Part shown: in pieces, positions 6,787-8,869 of the stretch
Layout of the letters: every line of letters starts with the position of its first letter
How positions within the stretch are numbered: position 1 is the first letter of the stretch
NCBI GenBank assembly: GCA_023461275.1
Contig: JAEYMI010000039.1
Coordinates: 1-8,869 of the forward strand
Direction: 5' to 3'
From: Actinomycetes bacterium
GTDB taxonomy: Bacteria; Actinomycetota; Actinomycetes; Mycobacteriales; Mycobacteriaceae
Length of the DNA stretch: 8,869 bases
Translations under genes and position numbers: made by a program
Notes under the pieces: model-generated
The model's database searches: none
What the model saw: only the letters and a program-made list of their open reading frames with translations
Told to the model about the DNA's origin: nothing

Positions 6787-7779
6787 GTGTCCCCGTCAAC
6801 GCCCTGTTCTCCCATCCGCATCCCGCCCGCCCGGCGACGGTCCCGACGACGTGGCGGTCCCGCGATCGGTGCGCTGGCGACCCTGACCGCGACGGTGGTC
6901 CTGCTCGCCGGCTGCGGATCAGGGTCGTCCGACGGGAGCGACTCGAGCACGTCGAACGGGTGCGCACCCGAGACGACGTCGGGTCGCGACGGGGTCAAAC
7001 TCCTGCCGGTCCCACCGGCGACGGTGACCGTTCTCGACGCCGGTGGCGGTGCCCGCCGAGTCGCGGCCGCTGGACCCGATCTCACAGCGCCACAACAGGT
7101 TACGTTGCTCACCAACTCCACCGTCCGGGCGGCGACGGGCACCGAGGAACAATCGGTGGAGCTACCGATGAGCGCACGGTTCGGTTGCACCGACCCCACC
7201 GACGTGGAGATCACGCTCGGTCGTGCGACGTCGACGGATTCGACGCTGGCCGAGAGCCTGACACCGGTCGACGGTTCGCTCGGTGGCCTGGCGATCGGCC
7301 CGGGACTGATGCCCATCTCACTGCGCCTACTTCCGGCGGAGAAGGCCGGGCCCGACGCGCGGCTGGCCGTCGAGCAATCGTTGTTGCAGGCGCTGCAGAA
7401 GTCGGTGCCGCTTCCGACCACGCCGATCGCCGTCGGCGCGCGGTGGAAGGTGGAACGCACCATCAGTGCGGCGGCGACCCTGACCCAGACGATCGAGGCC
7501 CGCCTGGAGTCATGGGAGGGCAACCGCCTGGTTCTGGCGGTGAACGTCGACGAGACGCCGGTGAACTCGGTGTTCGCGGTGCCGGGCACCGGCTCGACAT
7601 TGACCATCAACCGGTTCAGCTCCTCGGGCACCGGGCGGCTGACCGTCGACCTGACCCGCGGGCTCCCGGTGGACGGCACCATCAACGTGTCGGGCGCGCG
7701 TGAACTCGTCGGCTCCGACCCGAATGCCCCACTGATTCAGCAGACCGCGCTGTCGGTGACCTGGCGCGCCACGACCTGA
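6787..7779 (+). CDS. Secreted lipoprotein of unknown function
   Basis: The 330-residue product starts with an Arg-rich region (RRRSRRRGG, about 16-24), then a hydrophobic core and the lipobox LLAGC, so C43 would be lipidated and LspA would cleave just before it. A Ser/Gly/Asp-rich linker (44-60) leads into a domain of about 265 residues rich in Thr and Val, with predicted beta strands such as VTVTVL-like and LTINRF segments. VGARWKVERTI near 217-227, NVDETPVNSV near 251-260 and a closing GTGRLTVDLTRGLPVDGTINVSG stretch (in part near 285-305) recall beta-rich lipoproteins annotated as domains of unknown function; I cannot name the family safely. GTG at 6787 is preferred because of the leaderless -10 just upstream; an ATG at 6742 would overlap lspA and add 15 residues unlike a signal peptide. 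It is convergent with marR, 15 bp away. Confidence 0.88.
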   Translation: MSPSTPCSPIRIPPARRRSRRRGGPAIGALATLTATVVLLAGCGSGSSDGSDSSTSNGCAPETTSGRDGVKLLPVPPATVTVLDAGGGARRVAAAGPDLTAPQQVTLLTNSTVRAATGTEEQSVELPMSARFGCTDPTDVEITLGRATSTDSTLAESLTPVDGSLGGLAIGPGLMPISLRLLPAEKAGPDARLAVEQSLLQALQKSVPLPTTPIAVGARWKVERTISAAATLTQTIEARLESWEGNRLVLAVNVDETPVNSVFAVPGTGSTLTINRFSSSGTGRLTVDLTRGLPVDGTINVSGARELVGSDPNAPLIQQTALSVTWRATT

Positions 7780-7794
7780 CGAGCCGGCGATACC

Positions 7795-8208
7795 TCACCC
7801 GACCCGCGCGAGCAGGCGCAGTAGATTGGCCCGTTCGACGTCGGACAATCGACCGAACACCTGGTCTTGCACATCGGCCATCGCTGCGGCGAGGTCGTCG
7901 GCGGCTCGCCGTCCCGATGGGGTCAGCGAGACCAGCATCCGGCGACCGTGGCCGGGATCCTTCTCGCGGCGCACGAGACCGCGATTCTGCAGCGACCGCA
8001 CGGTGTGTGTCACGTCGCCGGGATCCAGGGCAGCTGACTGGCCGAGGCGGGCCTGACTCATCTCATCGGCGACTGCCAGTGCGGCCAGGCACCGATAATC
8101 GTATCCGGTGACCCCCGCGTCGGCCAGTCGCCGCTGTAAGACCTGATGGGATCGGGACGCCGCAGCGCTCAGAATCCAGGTGGGAAGCGTGTCGAGCGGG
8201 TGAGTCAT
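7795..8208 (-). CDS. MarR-family transcriptional repressor
   Basis: This DNA-binding regulator of 137 residues is typical in length for MarR. Helices at 8-32 belong to the dimer interface. The winged helix-turn-helix runs from about 37 to 100: MSQARLGQSAALDPGDVTHT carries the helix-turn-helix, LQNRGLVRRE follows, and the wing is DPGHGRRMLVSLTPSGR, with the DxRxR-type DPGHGRR signature. The C-terminal helices (101-137) end in LSDVERANLLRLLARV, as in the family. It has one cysteine, C40, so an oxidation sensor cannot be excluded but is not shown. ATG at 8208 is chosen; GTG codons at 8211 and 8226 are in-frame alternatives. The operator pair at 8241-8274 lies just upstream, which points to autoregulation and control of the divergent gene at 8314. 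The ligand is unknown. Confidence 0.93.
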   Translation of the reverse strand: MTHPLDTLPTWILSAAASRSHQVLQRRLADAGVTGYDYRCLAALAVADEMSQARLGQSAALDPGDVTHTVRSLQNRGLVRREKDPGHGRRMLVSLTPSGRRAADDLAAAMADVQDQVFGRLSDVERANLLRLLARVG

Positions 8209-8209
8209 C

Positions 8210-8237
8210 ACGGTTGCTTCTCTCACGACGGTTGCTT
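8210..8237. repeat. 10-bp direct repeat at the marR 5' end
   Basis: ACGGTTGCTT occurs at 8210-8219 and 8228-8237, an 18-bp period. The first copy overlaps the marR leader, and the second supplies a TTGCTT that could be the -35 of the plus-strand promoter. It may be a second regulator site or a chance local duplication. Confidence 0.5.
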
Positions 8238-8259
8238 ATGTTGGTGGCACCAATATAGT
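8232..8259 (+). promoter_or_regulatory. Probable promoter of the divergent MarR-like gene
   Basis: The -10 TATAGT (8254-8259) differs from TATAAT at one base and lies 16 bp after TTGCTT (8232-8237), a weak -35. The -10 sits exactly between the two operator palindromes, so repressor binding would cover it. On the minus strand, TATATT (8257-8252) is a possible -10 for marR, so two divergent promoters may overlap here. Confidence 0.55.
8241..8253. promoter_or_regulatory. Operator palindrome 1, TTGGTGGCACCAA
   Basis: Perfect inverted repeat with six-base arms TTGGTG and CACCAA around one G. The TTG...CAA ends are typical of MarR operators. It lies 33 bp upstream of the marR ATG and between the -35 and -10 of the plus-strand promoter. 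Confidence 0.75.
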
Positions 8260-8261
8260 TC

Positions 8262-8274
8262 TTGGTGTCACCAA
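8262..8274. promoter_or_regulatory. Operator palindrome 2, TTGGTGTCACCAA
   Basis: Second perfect copy of the same inverted repeat, differing from the first only at the central base. Its centre is 21 bp from that of the first copy, two turns of the helix, so both dimers would bind the same face. It overlaps the expected plus-strand transcription start, a place where binding blocks initiation. Confidence 0.75.
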
Positions 8275-8303
8275 CAATAGCTCGTCCACCCATCCCCATC
8301 ACC

Positions 8304-8310
8304 GGGAGGT
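8304..8310 (+). promoter_or_regulatory. Ribosome binding site of the MarR-like gene
   Basis: GGGAGGT, a strong Shine-Dalgarno match, ends three bases before the ATG at 8314. The spacing is short but supports this start over later in-frame codons. Confidence 0.6.
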
Positions 8311-8313
8311 CCC

Positions 8314-8793
8314 ATGCCATCCGAACCGCAGCCACCGCAGCCCGAACCCACGCCGCAGTCCGATACGGCACCGCGCGAACGACCATTGCCGACGGTAATC
8401 GGACCCACCGAGAACGCCTTGCGCGCTCTGCTCACGAAACTGCTGTCCACCACCAGGATTCGGACCTATCCGGCGTGGGTTGTCCTCAACGTCGCCAGCT
8501 CCGCCGCCGACCAGGATCAGCCGAGCCATGATTGGCGACGCATCGCCGCTGACGCCCTCGGCGGTGATCAGGTCACTGTCGACCAGGCGTGGAGCGGGCT
8601 GCTGGCCGACGGGCTCGTCGATTGCGATGGTGCGTTGACCGCGAGTGGTGCGGCCGAACTCGTGGTCGCGCGGGCGACTGTGGCGGCGACGACGGCACGC
8701 CTCGTCGCCGATCTGACCGCCGATGACCAGGCCGCGACCCGTCGGGTGCTGGATCGGCTGCGGCGAACCGCAGAAGATCTGCTGCACGCCTGA
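8314..8793 (+). CDS. MarR-like winged-helix protein, divergent from marR
   Basis: The 159-residue protein has a Pro/Gln-rich N-terminus (1-27), then a mostly helical body. Its pattern follows the MarR fold: an opening helix (31-47), a helix at 53-63 (YPAWVVLNVAS), DWRRIAADALGG and VTVDQAWSGLLADGLV where the helix-turn-helix should be, a short wing ending in LTASGAAEL (108-115), and two long C-terminal helices (117-135 and 136-158) like the MarR dimer arms. The wing is much shorter than normal (only CDGA between the recognition region and LTASG) and lacks the usual DxRxxR basic residues, so DNA binding may be weakened or altered. It is probably repressed by the neighbouring MarR through the shared operators. 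The MarR relationship is my reading of the pattern, not a search result; it could be an accessory or ligand-binding partner rather than a repressor. Confidence 0.8.
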   Translation: MPSEPQPPQPEPTPQSDTAPRERPLPTVIGPTENALRALLTKLLSTTRIRTYPAWVVLNVASSAADQDQPSHDWRRIAADALGGDQVTVDQAWSGLLADGLVDCDGALTASGAAELVVARATVAATTARLVADLTADDQAATRRVLDRLRRTAEDLLHA

Positions 8794-8869
8794 GCGACCC
8801 CACGCCTACCACCCGCACAGACAAACCCAACACAGACAACGGTGGGGCCGTGGGGGAGAGACGCCGCCG

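Noticed and set aside
6774..7685. A 303-codon open frame on the minus strand
   Set aside because: It is antisense to the lipoprotein gene, whose signal peptide, lipobox and leaderless -10 support the plus strand.
8816..8839. CACAGACAA repeated twice, 15 bp apart, near the right edge
   Set aside because: Two short copies in 76 non-coding bases are too little to call a repeat array or an attachment site; the window ends before any context appears.
8798..8847. CCCCAC and GTGGGG as a terminator stem after the MarR-like gene
   Set aside because: The six-base stem would enclose a loop of about 38 bases and no T-run follows, so it is not a convincing terminator.

Overview
The window comes from a high-GC actinobacterium. 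The gene set and protein sequences (a DnaE1 with a complete PHP domain, a mycobacterial PknF/PknI-like kinase, many GTG starts, an apparently leaderless gene) suggest Mycobacteriales, perhaps Gordonia or a relative. The genus is an inference from sequence style, not from a database match.

Layout. Positions 1-170 hold a short open frame that enters from the left edge (weak evidence) and a perfect 21-bp palindrome. Positions 170-6759 form one minus-strand block, transcribed in the order lspA (prolipoprotein signal peptidase), an RluD-type pseudouridine synthase (8-bp overlap with lspA), a membrane-anchored Ser/Thr protein kinase, and dnaE1 (replicative polymerase III alpha subunit). About 111 bp separate the synthase from the kinase and about 184 bp separate the kinase from dnaE1, so the last two genes may have their own promoters. 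From about 6787 a plus-strand gene, apparently leaderless, encodes a lipoprotein of unknown function and points away from lspA, whose product would process it.

The right end is a small regulatory island. A MarR-family repressor (minus, 7795-8208) is divergent from a 159-residue protein (plus, 8314-8793) that itself looks like a degenerate MarR-type winged helix. The 105 bp between them carry two perfect copies of the palindrome TTGGTG-N-CACCAA, centred 21 bp (two helical turns) apart, with a TATAGT -10 element between them. This is the most distinctive signal in the window: a probable autoregulated repressor with a divergent MarR-like partner.

The block from lspA to dnaE1 is mostly conserved housekeeping. 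No CRISPR array, rRNA or tRNA gene, complete insertion sequence or phage gene was recognised. The points I would look at again are the twin operator with its divergent MarR-like partner, the kinase that ends in a transmembrane helix with no outer domain and has an 18-bp-periodic VSGP linker, and the left-edge palindrome.
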